Assembly: GCF_003097495.1 (NCBI RefSeq) | Contig: NZ_QEOP01000002.1 | Span: 744,001-808,000 of the forward strand | DNA from: Amnibacterium flavum | Lineage (GTDB): Bacteria; Actinomycetota; Actinomycetes; Actinomycetales; Microbacteriaceae | DNA: 64,000 nt | Direction of reading: 5' to 3' | Shown here: one piece after another, positions 11,170 through 21,487 of the stretch | Position numbering within the stretch: the stretch's first letter is position 1 | How the letters are laid out: every line of letters starts with the position of its first letter | Position numbers and translations under genes: made by a program | The notes under the pieces: generated by a model | What the model was told of the DNA's origin: nothing | Databases searched by the model: none | What the model saw: only the letters and a program-made list of their open reading frames with translations

Positions 11170-13137
11170 ATGAGTCTTCTCGAGAACATCCGCGGCCCCC
11201 GCGACCTCGACTCGCTCTCGAAGGACCAGCTCGTCGAGCTCGCGGCCGAGGTGCGGGCATTCCTGGTGGCCAACGTGTCGAAGACCGGCGGTCATCTCGG
11301 CCCCAACCTCGGCGTCGTGGAACTCACCATCGCCATGCACCGGGTGTTCGACTCGCCGCGCGACGCCATCGTCTTCGACACCGGTCACCAGAGCTACGTG
11401 CACAAGCTCCTCACGGGGCGTCAAGACTTCGACCGCCTGCGCAGCAGTGACGGTCTGGCCGGCTATCCTCAGCGCTCGGAGTCGGAGCACGACATCGTCG
11501 AGAGCTCCCACGCGTCGAGCTCGTTGTCCTGGGCTGACGGCATCTCCCGCGCCTTCACGGTCACCGGACAGGCGGACCGCCATGTGGTCGCCGTCGTCGG
11601 CGACGGCGCTCTCACGGGCGGTATGACCTGGGAAGCCCTCAACAACATCAGCGACGACAACAACCGCCGGCTGGTCATCGTCGTCAATGACAACGGCCGC
11701 TCCTACGCGCCGACGATCGGCGGCCTCGCCCGGTTCCTCAACGAGGTCCGCACCCGTCCCGCCTACCGCGATCTACACGTCTCATCGCGTCGTCTCTTCA
11801 ACAGGTTCGGGCGTCCGGGTCGCGCCATCTACCGTGCCACCCGCGGCGCGCTGCACGGGTTCCTCAGTCGCTTCGCCGGTAACGAGGGCCTCTACTCGGA
11901 CCTGGACATCAAGTACATCGGTCCGGTTCACGGACATGACGTCGTCGCACTGGAGGAGGCGCTGCGGCAGGCCAAGAACTACGACCTGCCCGTGATCGTG
12001 CACGCGATCACGCAGAAGGGCCGCGGGTACGAGCCGGCCCTGCGCGATGCGGCCGACCAGTTCCACGCGGTCGGACAGATCGACCCCGAGACGGGCGAGC
12101 CGCTCGAGTCGAGTGCGGGCCCGTCCTGGACCTCCGTGTTCGCCGACGAACTCGTCGCACTCGCGGACCGCGACCCGCGCATCATCGGCATCACGGCCGC
12201 CATGCTGCGGCCGACCGGCCTCTCCAAGCTCGCCGACCGGTATCCCGATCGCGTGATCGACGTCGGCATCGCCGAACAGCATGCGATCGCCTCCTCCGCG
12301 GGCCTCGCCTTCGGCGGTCTGCACCCCGTCGTCGCGATCTACGCCACCTTCGTGAACCGCGCATTCGACCAGGTCATGATGGACGTCGCGCTGCACAAGG
12401 CGGGGGTCACCCTCGTCCTCGACCGGGCGGGCATCACCGGGCCCGACGGCCCGAGTCATCACGGCATGTGGGACCTCGCCATCCTCCAGGTCGTTCCCGG
12501 CATCCGGCTCGCCGCCCCCCGCGACGCCGTCCGGCTTCGCGAAGAGCTCGCCGAGGCTGTGGCGATCGACGACGGTCCCACGGTCATCCGTTTCCCCAAG
12601 GGGGCCGCGGTCCCCGAGCTGCCGGCGCTGCGACGCACCGACGACGGTGTCGACGTGCTTCGGGAATCGGCGAACGACGACGTGCTCATCGTCGCCGTCG
12701 GTGTCTTCGCCGGTCTGGGGCTCGCCGTCGCCGACCGTCTCGCAGCTCAGGGCATCGGCGCGACGGTCGTCGACCCACGCTGGGTCGTCCCCGTGCCGCA
12801 GAGCATCATCTCCCTCGCCGCCAGCCACCGCATCGTCGTCACCCTCGAGGACGGCATCCGAGTCGGCGGCATCGGCACGCGGGTCCGTCAGGACATGCGC
12901 GCGGCCGGAGTCGACACCGCGCTCACCGAGCTCGGCCTGCCCGATGAGTTCCTCGGGCACGGTTCGCGGGACGAGATCCTCGATCAGGCGGGCCTCACTC
13001 CGCAGAAGATCGCCCGCGATCTCGTCGCCCAGGTGCTCGGCTCCAAGGTGCCGATCGCACGGCCGCTGAGCGACGGCGAAGACCACGCGCTCGCCGAGCG
13101 CGCGTCCGAGAACGACACGGCCGGCGATCACAAGTAG
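11170..13137 (+). CDS. dxs: 1-deoxy-D-xylulose-5-phosphate synthase
   Basis: A 655-residue thiamine-diphosphate enzyme that condenses pyruvate with glyceraldehyde 3-phosphate, the first step of the MEP isoprenoid pathway. The ThDP motif is [18 protein letters not shown], at about residues 142-159. The substrate histidine lies in [14 protein letters not shown]. The transketolase-type pyrimidine domain has [20 protein letters not shown], and [13 protein letters not shown] is also typical. The C-terminal transketolase domain is complete, followed by an extra polar tail of about 35 residues ([20 protein letters not shown]...). A -10 hexamer 7 nt upstream points to a leaderless transcript. The aldo/keto reductase gene starts 25 nt downstream and may be co-transcribed. 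Confidence 0.98.
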   Translation: MSLLENIRGPRDLDSLSKDQLVELAAEVRAFLVANVSKTGGHLGPNLGVVELTIAMHRVFDSPRDAIVFDTGHQSYVHKLLTGRQDFDRLRSSDGLAGYPQRSESEHDIVESSHASSSLSWADGISRAFTVTGQADRHVVAVVGDGALTGGMTWEALNNISDDNNRRLVIVVNDNGRSYAPTIGGLARFLNEVRTRPAYRDLHVSSRRLFNRFGRPGRAIYRATRGALHGFLSRFAGNEGLYSDLDIKYIGPVHGHDVVALEEALRQAKNYDLPVIVHAITQKGRGYEPALRDAADQFHAVGQIDPETGEPLESSAGPSWTSVFADELVALADRDPRIIGITAAMLRPTGLSKLADRYPDRVIDVGIAEQHAIASSAGLAFGGLHPVVAIYATFVNRAFDQVMMDVALHKAGVTLVLDRAGITGPDGPSHHGMWDLAILQVVPGIRLAAPRDAVRLREELAEAVAIDDGPTVIRFPKGAAVPELPALRRTDDGVDVLRESANDDVLIVAVGVFAGLGLAVADRLAAQGIGATVVDPRWVVPVPQSIISLAASHRIVVTLEDGIRVGGIGTRVRQDMRAAGVDTALTELGLPDEFLGHGSRDEILDQAGLTPQKIARDLVAQVLGSKVPIARPLSDGEDHALAERASENDTAGDHK

Positions 13138-13162
13138 CGTCCGGCCAGAGAGGGACCTCCCC

Positions 13163-14140
<978 letters not shown>

Positions 14141-14155
14141 CCCGGCGGAGGCCGC

Positions 14156-15094
14156 TCACCCGGCGCGGTAGTCGCTGGGGGTGACCCCGTAGCGTTCGCG
14201 GAACGTCCGCGAGAAGTGCGCGTGATCGGCGAAACCCCAGCGGTGGGCGATCGTCGAGATGGATGCGGTGCGCCACGCCGGGTCCACGAGCATGGCGGCG
14301 GCCGCCCTCAGGCGCCGCTCGCGCAGCCAGCGGCGCAGCCCGATCCCGTTCCGGGCGAGTGAGGCGTAGAGCGTGCGCTCGGAGATGCCGTGAGCCGCGG
14401 CGAGTTCGGCCGCCGAGAGATCCTGCCGCGCGAAATGCCGCTCGAGGTAGGCGAGCAGGCGAGCGTCGAGCGATTGGCTGTCGTCAGCCCGGTGCGTCCC
14501 CGATGTCTCGAGGAGAAGGGCGCGTGTCATCGCGATCGCGGCCGGTCCCATGATTCGCTGCTGATCGAGGGTCATCGTCCGCGCCGAGACGGCCAGTCCG
14601 TGGAGGAACGCGGTGACGGAGGCGACGACGGGGTCGCGTCGGTCGAGATGCTCGGCGTGATGGGCGCCGAACGCTCTCTCCGGGAGGTCGAGAACGGAGC
14701 GGGAGACGGTCAGCGAGTGGCGCGCTGATCCCGATTCGAAGGTGATGGCGTAGGGGGTCGAGGTCTCGTAGATCACGAGCTCTCCCGGGCGCTGCAGCAC
14801 CGCACTGCCGCCCTGCGCGACCGTGGACCGGCCCCCGGTCAGGAGACTGAGGACGACCGCGGGCTCCGCGTCGGCGCGTGCCATGGCCGCGGTGCGATGG
14901 ACCGCCGCGCCGCTGCCCGCGGTCGAGAGAAGAGAAACTTCGTCGCTGAGAGGTGTCGCGCGTGCCCGCACCACGACCGACTCCGCACCGTTCGGCCGCA
15001 ACTCGAGGGGTGTTCGTGCCGCGAGCATGTGCTGCCGTAGAAACTCGACTCGGTCGGTCCTCGGTAGATCATCGATCTCGATCGATGCCGTCAT
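14156..15094 (-). CDS. AraC family transcriptional regulator
   Basis: A 312-residue regulator. The N-terminal about 190 residues match the AraC-binding-like cupin sensor seen in AraC/FeaR-type regulators (VVLSLLTGGRSTVAQGGSAV, then RPGELVIYETSTPYAITF). The C-terminus carries two helix-turn-helix units (about residues 215-310): LSAAELAAAHGISERTLYASL and ISTIAHRWGFADHAHFSRTF, ending in RYGVTPSDYR. ATG 15094 follows a TAGCGT hexamer by 8 nt. It is divergent from the alpha/beta hydrolase gene (142 bp between starts), which is the natural target, and convergent with the aldo/keto reductase. The inducer is not evident. Confidence 0.93.
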   Translation of the reverse strand: MTASIEIDDLPRTDRVEFLRQHMLAARTPLELRPNGAESVVVRARATPLSDEVSLLSTAGSGAAVHRTAAMARADAEPAVVLSLLTGGRSTVAQGGSAVLQRPGELVIYETSTPYAITFESGSARHSLTVSRSVLDLPERAFGAHHAEHLDRRDPVVASVTAFLHGLAVSARTMTLDQQRIMGPAAIAMTRALLLETSGTHRADDSQSLDARLLAYLERHFARQDLSAAELAAAHGISERTLYASLARNGIGLRRWLRERRLRAAAAMLVDPAWRTASISTIAHRWGFADHAHFSRTFRERYGVTPSDYRAG

Positions 15095-15101
15095 GAGCGC
15101 A

Positions 15102-15107
15102 CACGCT
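15102..15107 (-). promoter_or_regulatory. -10 element of the AraC regulator gene (TAGCGT)
   Basis: Reading on the minus strand, TAGCGT ends 7 nt before the ATG at 15094, with no ribosome binding site in between. Confidence 0.5.
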
Positions 15108-15178
15108 AGTGCACGAGATCGTTGCGGGTACAGCACAGTCGTCGCGGATTGTGACAAGCCGTCGGGGCCGCCCTGTCT

Positions 15179-15184
15179 TAGCGT
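15179..15184 (+). promoter_or_regulatory. -10 element of the alpha/beta hydrolase gene (TAGCGT)
   Basis: TAGCGT predicts transcription from about 15191, giving a leader of about 46 nt that carries the ribosome site. The AraC regulator is transcribed the other way from the same intergenic region. Confidence 0.45.
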
Positions 15185-15236
15185 GACGGATCAGCGGCGC
15201 ATCGCGCCCGCAGAGCCGACGGAACGGAGCAGGGAC

Positions 15237-16094
15237 ATGGCCACATTGACCGAGTGGGAGCTCGCCGAGATCGAGCGCGCCAATGCGACGGGATTACGAC
15301 CCGTCGTCTTCGTGCACGGCCTCTGGCTTCTGGCGAGCAGCTGGCAGCAGTGGCGGACGCTCTTCGAGGAGGCGGGGTTCGCCACGATCGCGCCGGGTTG
15401 GCCCGATGATCCCGACAGCGTCGCCGAAGCTCTCGCCGACCCGGAGGTGTTCGCACACAAGATGGTCGGCCAGGTCACGGATCACTATCTCGAGGCGATC
15501 GCGGCGCTGGACGTCGGGCCCGCGGTCATCGGCCACTCGTTCGGCGGTCTCATCGCGCAGAAGATCGCGGGGACGGGATCGTCCGTCGCGACGGTCGCCA
15601 TCGACCCGGCACCTTTCCAGGGCGTGCTCGCGCTGCCCGTCTCGTCTCTCAAGTCGGCTGCACCGGTTCTCAGCAACCCTGCGAATCTGGGTCGTGCGGT
15701 GGCGCTGACGTTCGAGCAGTTCAGTTACGGCTGGACGAACAATCTCTCGGAGGAGGAGGGACGTCACCTCTACGAGACGTATCACGTGCCCACGTCAGGG
15801 GTTCCGCTGTTCCAGGCCGCGACAGCGAACCTGAATCCGTTCTCGGAGACCAAGGTGGACACGAAGAACCCGGAGCGCGGTCCACTGCTGATCATCAACG
15901 GCACGAACGACAACACGGTGCCGTTGGCCATCGGGCAGTCCAGTTATCGGCTTCAGGCGCGCAACCCGGGTGTCACCGAACTGGTCGAGGTGCCGGATCG
16001 GGGGCATTCGCTGACTCTGGACTCGGGATGGCGTGAGGTCGCCGACATCGCGTTGAACTTCGTCGAGACGCACGCGCCCAACCCGGTCGCCTAG
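15237..16094 (+). CDS. Alpha/beta hydrolase
   Basis: A 285-residue alpha/beta-hydrolase. The oxyanion region FVHGLWLLASSW starts at residue 25. The nucleophile is Ser101 in GHSFGG, the acid is probably Asp225 in NGTNDNTVP, and the histidine is His257 in PDRGHSLTL. No signal peptide is visible, so it is probably cytoplasmic. ATG 15237 has GGAGCAGGGA just upstream. It is divergent from the AraC regulator, which probably controls it. Its stop codon overlaps the stop of the convergent RibD-like gene by three bases. The pattern resembles small esterase or haloperoxidase-like hydrolases, but the substrate is unknown. Confidence 0.92.
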   Translation: MATLTEWELAEIERANATGLRPVVFVHGLWLLASSWQQWRTLFEEAGFATIAPGWPDDPDSVAEALADPEVFAHKMVGQVTDHYLEAIAALDVGPAVIGHSFGGLIAQKIAGTGSSVATVAIDPAPFQGVLALPVSSLKSAAPVLSNPANLGRAVALTFEQFSYGWTNNLSEEEGRHLYETYHVPTSGVPLFQAATANLNPFSETKVDTKNPERGPLLIINGTNDNTVPLAIGQSSYRLQARNPGVTELVEVPDRGHSLTLDSGWREVADIALNFVETHAPNPVA

Positions 16095-16639
16095 CCCGCG
16101 GCCCGCGCCGCTACCTCGTAGACCAGCTCGACGGCGCCGCTCGGGAACGCGGTGGTGCCGGTCAGGTTCAATGGGCCGAGTCGGTCGCGGACGGGCAGCA
16201 GGGGGCTGCCGGCCCCCAGGACCACGGGCATGAGCGTCACGTGCAGCTCGTCGAGCAGACCGGCCTCCGCGGCTTGCGCGGCGACCAGTCCGCCGCCGAC
16301 GACCCAGACGTTGCGCCCGGCTGCGGCGTCGGCCGCAGCGGCGAGCACCGGGCCGATCTCACCGGTCGCGAACCGGATATCGGCGCCCTCGATTCCGGGG
16401 AGATCGCGGGAGGTCATGACCCAGGACGGCGTCGTCCCGTAGGTCCAGGACTCGGCGCCCTGGTCGACGATGAAGGCGTACGTCGACGAGCCCATCACGA
16501 TCGCACCGACGTCGGCGATGAAGGCGTCGTAGTGGTCCTGGAACTCGGCCATGCCGAAAGAGATCAACCAGTCGATATCATCGTCGGGGGCGGCGATGAA
16601 TCCGTCGAGCGAGCTTGCGACGTAGTACTGGATGGCCAT
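16091..16639 (-). CDS. Dihydrofolate reductase-like (RibD C-terminal domain) protein
   Basis: A 182-residue protein of the RibD-C/DHFR-like fold (YyaP/YwjB type). It has the N-terminal IQYYVASSLDGFIAAPDDDIDWL, the central GAIVMGSSTYAFI and the glycine-rich NWVVGGG-like NADPH loop (NVWVVGGGLVAAQAAEAGLLDELHV). Such proteins are predicted NAD(P)H-dependent reductases of unknown substrate, distinct from true folA. ATG 16639 follows a TAGCGT hexamer by 6 nt, so the mRNA is probably leaderless. It is convergent with the alpha/beta hydrolase, sharing the bases of the two stop codons. Confidence 0.9.
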   Translation of the reverse strand: MAIQYYVASSLDGFIAAPDDDIDWLISFGMAEFQDHYDAFIADVGAIVMGSSTYAFIVDQGAESWTYGTTPSWVMTSRDLPGIEGADIRFATGEIGPVLAAAADAAAGRNVWVVGGGLVAAQAAEAGLLDELHVTLMPVVLGAGSPLLPVRDRLGPLNLTGTTAFPSGAVELVYEVAARAAG

Positions 16640-16645
16640 GCGGCG

Positions 16646-16651
16646 ACGCTA
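16646..16651 (-). promoter_or_regulatory. Leaderless -10 element of the RibD-like gene (TAGCGT)
   Basis: On the minus strand TAGCGT ends exactly 6 nt before the ATG at 16639 and no Shine-Dalgarno sequence is present. Confidence 0.65.
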
Positions 16652-16688
16652 TCCGGACCCTCCGACAGGGAGGGCCCGGACAGCGCGA

Positions 16689-18851
16689 TCAGTTGACGCC
16701 GCGGAGCGGGGGAGTGTGGAACGTGCTCCCGAAGACGCGCTCGGATGCGCCGACCCGGTCGAGGTAGGGGGTGAGCCCTCCCATGTGGAACGGATATCCG
16801 GCACCGAGGATCAGGCAGAGGTCGATGTCCTCTGCGGCCTCGACGACCTTGTCGTCGAGCATACGCTTGACCTCGTCGGCGAGGCCGTCCTCGATCCGGC
16901 GGCGCAGCTCCTCGGCGGTCATCGGCGAGCCCTTGCCGTCGAACTGCTTCTCCACGATCGCCAGCGCCTGCTTGTCGACTCCCTTGATGCCGCCCTTGCC
17001 GTCGCGCTCGTAGATGCGACCGAGGTCGGCGAGTTCGTGCAGGCTCTCGGATCGGAAGAACCGCTCGGGGAAGGCGCTGTGATGCGTGTCGAGCACGTGA
17101 GCTCCGACCTTGAGGCCGACCAGCTCGAGCAGCACGAACGGCGTCATCGGAAGCCCGAAGGGCTTGACCGCGTCGTCGACGACCGAGAACGGCGTGCCGG
17201 TGTCGACCGCGTGCATCGCCTCGCCGAGCACCTTGGCCAGGATGCGGTTCACGACGAAGCCGGGGGTGTCGCGAGTGATGACCGCGTTCTTCTTAAGCTT
17301 CGCCGCGGTGGCCATGGCGGTGGCGAGGGTCTCGTCGTTCGTGAACGGGGTCTTCACGACCTCGATCAGCGGCATGACCGCGACGGGGTTGAAGAAGTGG
17401 AAGCCGACGAGTCGCTCGGGGTGCTCCAGGCCGGCGCCGATCTGCTCGACCGACAGCGACGAGGTGTTGGTGGCCAGGATGGCCTCGGGGGAGACGATCC
17501 TCTCGATCTCGCCGAAGACCTGCTGCTTCACGCCGAGCTCTTCGAAGACGGCCTCGATCACCCAGTCGCAGTCGGCGAAGAGGGATCGGTCGGTCGTGCC
17601 GGTCAGCAGCGCGTTCAGACGGTTCGATTCGTCCTGCGAGATGCGCCCCTTGCCCAGCAGGGTGGCGATCTCACCGCGGATGTAGTCGAGTCCCTTGTCG
17701 ACGCGCGCCTGATCGATGTCGGTGATGACCACCGGCACCTGGAGGCGACGCAGGAACAGCAGGGCGAACTGGCTGGCCATCAGACCGGCTCCGACGACTC
17801 CGACCTTGCCGATCCGGCGGGCGAGCTTCTTGTCGGGCGCCCCGGCCGGCCGCTTGGCGCGCTTCTGCACGAGGTTGAATGCGTAGATGCTCGCCTGGAA
17901 CTGGTCCCCGGAGATGAGCTCCGACAGGGCGTCGTCCTCGGCGGCGAAGCCCTCGGCCTTGGAGCTGCTCTTCGCGGCCTTGAGCAGTTCGAGGGCCGCG
18001 TACGGCGACTTCGGGATCGTGCCGATCTTCGACTCGAGGCTCTTCCGGGCGATGCCGATCGCGATGTCCCACTTGGCGAGGCGTTCGAGCTTGCCGGGGG
18101 CGTTCGGGCGCTTGACCTTGATCTTGCCGTTCAGTACCGCATCGGCCCAGGCGATCGAGTTCTCGAGGAACGCGGCGGAGGGGAACAGCGCGTCGGCGAT
18201 GCCCAGCTCGAGCACATCCGAGGCCTTCAGCATGCGGTTCTGCTTCAGAGGGTTCTCGACGACGACCTTGAGGGCGTTCTCGATGCCGATCAGGTTGGGC
18301 AGGAGGTAGGCGCCGCCCCATCCGGGGATGATGCCCAGGAAGACCTCGGGGAGCGCGAACGCCGGTGTCGACGCGTCGATGGTGCGGTAGTCGGCGTTCA
18401 ACCCGATCTCGACACCGCCGCCGAGCGCGAGTCCGTTGATGAACACGAACGAGGGAACGCCGAAGTCCGCCTGCTTGCCGAGCACGTAGTGGCCGAGCTG
18501 CGCGAGCTTCTTGGCGACCGCCTTCGACGGGATGTCGCTGACCTTGCTCAGGTCGGCACCCGCCGCGAGGATGAACGGCTTGCCGGTCGTCGCGACGGCG
18601 TGGATCTCGCCGCGGGCCGCGCGGGCGGTCAACTCGTCGTAGACGCGTCCGAGCTCGGTGAGCGAGGCGGGGCCGAGCGTGTTGGGGCGGGTATGGTCGC
18701 GACCGTTGTCGAGCGTGACCAGGGCGAGGACCTTGCCGCTGCGCAGCGGAACGTCGCGTGCGTAGGCGTGCGTGACGACCTCGTCGTCGGACAGCGCGAG
18801 CAGGTCGGAGAAGTCGATCGAGGCGTAGTCGGTGCCGTTCTTGTCGCTCAC
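16689..18851 (-). CDS. fadB: Fatty-acid oxidation multifunctional protein (enoyl-CoA hydratase / 3-hydroxyacyl-CoA dehydrogenase)
   Basis: A 720-residue trifunctional-type beta-oxidation subunit. The N-terminal crotonase domain (about residues 1-310) hydrates enoyl-CoA. Its oxyanion loop is seen in FILAAGADLSKV and its catalytic glutamate region in LPEVFLGIIPGWGGAYLLP. A Rossmann domain starts near residue 345 (VGVVGAGLMASQFALLFLRR), with the dehydrogenase histidine near residue 485 in VGFHFFNPVAVMPL. Two C-terminal dehydrogenase repeats follow. GTG 18851 overlaps the fadA stop by 4 nt, so the two subunits are coupled and probably form an alpha2beta2 complex. The third Gly of the usual GxGxMG is replaced by Ala (GAGLMAS), a common FadB variant. 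Confidence 0.96.
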   Translation of the reverse strand: MSDKNGTDYASIDFSDLLALSDDEVVTHAYARDVPLRSGKVLALVTLDNGRDHTRPNTLGPASLTELGRVYDELTARAARGEIHAVATTGKPFILAAGADLSKVSDIPSKAVAKKLAQLGHYVLGKQADFGVPSFVFINGLALGGGVEIGLNADYRTIDASTPAFALPEVFLGIIPGWGGAYLLPNLIGIENALKVVVENPLKQNRMLKASDVLELGIADALFPSAAFLENSIAWADAVLNGKIKVKRPNAPGKLERLAKWDIAIGIARKSLESKIGTIPKSPYAALELLKAAKSSSKAEGFAAEDDALSELISGDQFQASIYAFNLVQKRAKRPAGAPDKKLARRIGKVGVVGAGLMASQFALLFLRRLQVPVVITDIDQARVDKGLDYIRGEIATLLGKGRISQDESNRLNALLTGTTDRSLFADCDWVIEAVFEELGVKQQVFGEIERIVSPEAILATNTSSLSVEQIGAGLEHPERLVGFHFFNPVAVMPLIEVVKTPFTNDETLATAMATAAKLKKNAVITRDTPGFVVNRILAKVLGEAMHAVDTGTPFSVVDDAVKPFGLPMTPFVLLELVGLKVGAHVLDTHHSAFPERFFRSESLHELADLGRIYERDGKGGIKGVDKQALAIVEKQFDGKGSPMTAEELRRRIEDGLADEVKRMLDDKVVEAAEDIDLCLILGAGYPFHMGGLTPYLDRVGASERVFGSTFHTPPLRGVN

Positions 18852-20122
18852 TTGCCTGCCGCCTTCGCTTCGTCCTTGCGCCGCTTGGCCAGCTCCTTGG
18901 CCTCCTTGCCGAGCGACCCGCTGTCCCACTTCTTGCCGTTCCAGTTGGGGTTCTCCCAGATGACGCTGCCGCCCTGACCGAGTCCGACGCACATCGCGGT
19001 GAGGCCGTAGCGCACCTCGGGATGCTCGGCGAACTGCGCGGCGAGCTGGATCATGAGCCGGACTCCCGACGCTGCGAGCGGGTGGCCGATCGAGATGGCA
19101 CCGCCCCACCGGTTGACCCGCGGGTCGTCGTCGTCGATGCCGAAGTGATCGAGCAGGGAGAGGACCTGCACGGCGAACGCCTCGTTGAGCTCGAACAGCC
19201 CGATGTCCTCGATCGACATGCCGGCCTTCGCGAGAGCCTTCTCGGTGGACGGGACAGGACCGATTCCCATGATCTCCGGGGCAACCCCGGCGAAAGCGAA
19301 GCTGACGAGCTTCATCTTGGGGGTGAGACCGAGCTCCTTCGCCGCCTTGGCGCTGGCGAGCAGGGAGACGGTGGCGCCGTCGGTCAGCGGCGAGGAGTTG
19401 CCGGCCGTGACGCGCCCGTGCGGGCGGAACGGGGTCTTGAGGGTGGCGAGACCCTCCATGTTGGTCTCGGGGCGCATGCCCTGGTCCTCGGTGACGAGGT
19501 TCCATCCCTCGGGTGTCGCGGCCGCGACGGGGACGAGGTCGGGCTGGATCTTGCCGGCGGCGTAGGCGGCGGCGAGCTTCTGCTGGCTCCGCATCGCGAA
19601 GTGGTCCGAGCGCTCCTTCGTGAGCTGCGGGAACCGGTCGTGGATCCGCTCCGCGGTGTTGCCCATGTTCAGCGCGTCCTCGCTGACGAGCTTCTCGGCG
19701 ATGAAGCGCGGGTTCGGGTCGGCGTCGAAGCCCATCGGGTGCCGGCCCATGTGCTCGACCCCGCCGGCGATGACCACGTCGTAGGCGCCGAATGCGATAC
19801 CGCCCGCCGTCGTCGTGACCGAGGTCATGGCGCCGGCGCACATGCGGTCGATGGCGTATCCCGGGACGGAGCGGGGGAGACCCGCCAGGAGGGCGGCGGT
19901 GCGGCCCAGGGTGAGGCCCTGGTCGCCGACCTGCGTCGTCGCCGCGATGGCGACGTCGTCGACGCGCTCCTTGGGCAGTGACGGGTTGCGCTCGAGGAGA
20001 CCGATCATCGCTTTGACGATCAGGTCGTCGGACCGGGTTCCCCAGTACACGCCCTTCTCGCCCGCACGACCGAACGGGGTTCGCACCCCGTCCACGAAAA
20101 CGACTTCATTGCCTTCGGCCAC
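18848..20122 (-). CDS. fadA: Acetyl-CoA acetyltransferase (3-ketoacyl-CoA thiolase)
   Basis: A 424-residue thiolase that cleaves 3-ketoacyl-CoA in the last step of beta-oxidation. The nucleophilic cysteine is Cys95 (DRMCAGAM). The thiolase signature NEAFAVQVLSLL, the histidine motif GHPLAASG and the second cysteine loop AMCVGLGQGG are all present. The C-terminus is extended by a Lys/Arg/Ala-rich tail of about 30 residues after the normal family end, unusual for thiolases. GTG 20122 has a strong GAGGAGG site 6 nt upstream, and TAGCAT on the minus strand near 20158-20163 is a likely -10. It heads the fadA-fadB operon. Confidence 0.96.
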   Translation of the reverse strand: MAEGNEVVFVDGVRTPFGRAGEKGVYWGTRSDDLIVKAMIGLLERNPSLPKERVDDVAIAATTQVGDQGLTLGRTAALLAGLPRSVPGYAIDRMCAGAMTSVTTTAGGIAFGAYDVVIAGGVEHMGRHPMGFDADPNPRFIAEKLVSEDALNMGNTAERIHDRFPQLTKERSDHFAMRSQQKLAAAYAAGKIQPDLVPVAAATPEGWNLVTEDQGMRPETNMEGLATLKTPFRPHGRVTAGNSSPLTDGATVSLLASAKAAKELGLTPKMKLVSFAFAGVAPEIMGIGPVPSTEKALAKAGMSIEDIGLFELNEAFAVQVLSLLDHFGIDDDDPRVNRWGGAISIGHPLAASGVRLMIQLAAQFAEHPEVRYGLTAMCVGLGQGGSVIWENPNWNGKKWDSGSLGKEAKELAKRRKDEAKAAGK

Positions 20123-20157
20123 GTCTGCCTCCTCGCATATCGAACAACCGCAACGAT

Positions 20158-20163
20158 GCTATG
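20158..20163 (-). promoter_or_regulatory. -10 element of fadA-fadB (TAGCAT)
   Basis: TAGCAT on the minus strand predicts a start near 20150 and a leader of about 30 nt that contains the GAGGAGG ribosome site. The region is 38 bp downstream of the RNase D stop, so fadA has its own promoter. Confidence 0.45.
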
Positions 20164-20200
20164 CGGGCCGCTGATTCGCCCCGGAATCCTTTGACTCTTC

Positions 20201-21487
20201 CTACGAAGCCGCATCCTCGGGCTCGACAGCCTCTTGGCTACCAGCGACAAAGGCTTCGCTGATCGTTTGTGCAGTCGCGTCTATCTGCCAGGGCCGCGCT
20301 CCGAGGGCGCCGAGAGCCGACGCGATCCATTCGGGCGCGATGTCGGCGGGCGGCTGCCAGGCGACGCGGCGCAGAGTGTCGGGAGTGAGCAGGTTCTCGA
20401 CCGGCATATCGAGCCGTTCCGCCACGTCGGCGACGGCGGACTTTGCGGCCTTGAGTCGCTTGTCGGCGTCCGGGTTGCGGTCGGCCCACGCGCGCGGCGG
20501 CGGCATGGCGTCTCCGGGGATCCGCAGCTGGGGCAGGTCTTCGGTGGCGAGCCCGCGTTCGATGGCCGCCCACCAGCGGTCGAGCTCGGTTCGGCTGGCC
20601 CGGCCGGAGAACTCCCGCAGGGCGGCGAGCTCGCGCTTGCTGCGGGGCAGAACGCGAGCCGCGGCGACGAGGGACGCATCGGGGACGAGTCGGCCGGGGG
20701 ACACGTCGAGTTCCTGCGCGAGGTCGTCACGGGCGGTCCAGAGCTCGCGGGCGACGGCCAGGGCGCGGACGCCCTTGACGGTGTGCAGGCCGGAGAGCCG
20801 ACGCCACGGGTCGGCGCGGGTGACGACGAGCTCTTTGCCGAGCACCGCGTCGAACTCCTGCTCCGCGATGTCGCGCTTGCCGGACTCGTCGAGGAGCGCG
20901 GCGACCCGGTCCCGCAGCTCGGGGAGGAGCTGGACGTCGAGTGCCGCGTAGTCGAGCCAGGAGGACGGCAGCGGACGGGTCGACCAGTCGGCCGCGGAGT
21001 GCTCCTTGGCCAGGTGCAGGCCGAGCAGGCTCTCGACGACCGATGCGAGGCCGACCCGGGGCAGACCGAGCAGGCGGGCGGCGAGTTCGGTGTCGAAGAT
21101 GCTGGAGGGGTCGAGTCCGACCTCCCGGAGGCAGGTCAGGTCCTGGCTGGCGGCGTGCAGGATCCACTCGACATCGCCGATGGCGGCCTGCAGCTCCTCG
21201 AACCCGCCGATCGCCGGTGGGTCGAACAGGAAAGTGCCGGATCCGCGGCGGTGGAGCTGGATCAGGTAGGCGCGCTGGGAGTAGCGGAACCCGCTGGCCC
21301 TCTCGGCGTCGACGGCGACCGGGCCGACACCCGAGGCGATCGACTCGACGGCGCGCAGGTAGTCGTCGCGCGTCTCGACGAGCTGGAAGCCGTCGATGAC
21401 CCGCGCGCTCGGCAACGGCGCGGCCGAGGGCTCGCCGGAGCCGGTGCTGTCTGCGGTCGCGGCTGAGCCCGTTGGGGCGTCAGGCAC
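20201..21487 (-). CDS. rnd: Ribonuclease D family protein with HRDC domain
   Basis: A 428-residue DEDD-type 3'-5' exonuclease (RNase D family) for tRNA or other RNA 3'-end trimming. Exo I has Asp60 and Glu62 (VAVDAERASG), Exo II is WILHAASQDL, and Exo III is LDYAALDVQLLP with the YxxxD pattern. The HRDC nucleic-acid-binding domain follows (about residues 210-290, containing VKGVRALAVARELWTARDDLA). GTG 21487 overlaps the stop of the DUF3000 gene by 8 nt, so the two are translationally coupled. This pair, followed by dxs in other actinobacteria, is conserved (compare Rv2680-Rv2681 in M. tuberculosis). Confidence 0.93.
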   Translation of the reverse strand: MPDAPTGSAATADSTGSGEPSAAPLPSARVIDGFQLVETRDDYLRAVESIASGVGPVAVDAERASGFRYSQRAYLIQLHRRGSGTFLFDPPAIGGFEELQAAIGDVEWILHAASQDLTCLREVGLDPSSIFDTELAARLLGLPRVGLASVVESLLGLHLAKEHSAADWSTRPLPSSWLDYAALDVQLLPELRDRVAALLDESGKRDIAEQEFDAVLGKELVVTRADPWRRLSGLHTVKGVRALAVARELWTARDDLAQELDVSPGRLVPDASLVAAARVLPRSKRELAALREFSGRASRTELDRWWAAIERGLATEDLPQLRIPGDAMPPPRAWADRNPDADKRLKAAKSAVADVAERLDMPVENLLTPDTLRRVAWQPPADIAPEWIASALGALGARPWQIDATAQTISEAFVAGSQEAVEPEDAAS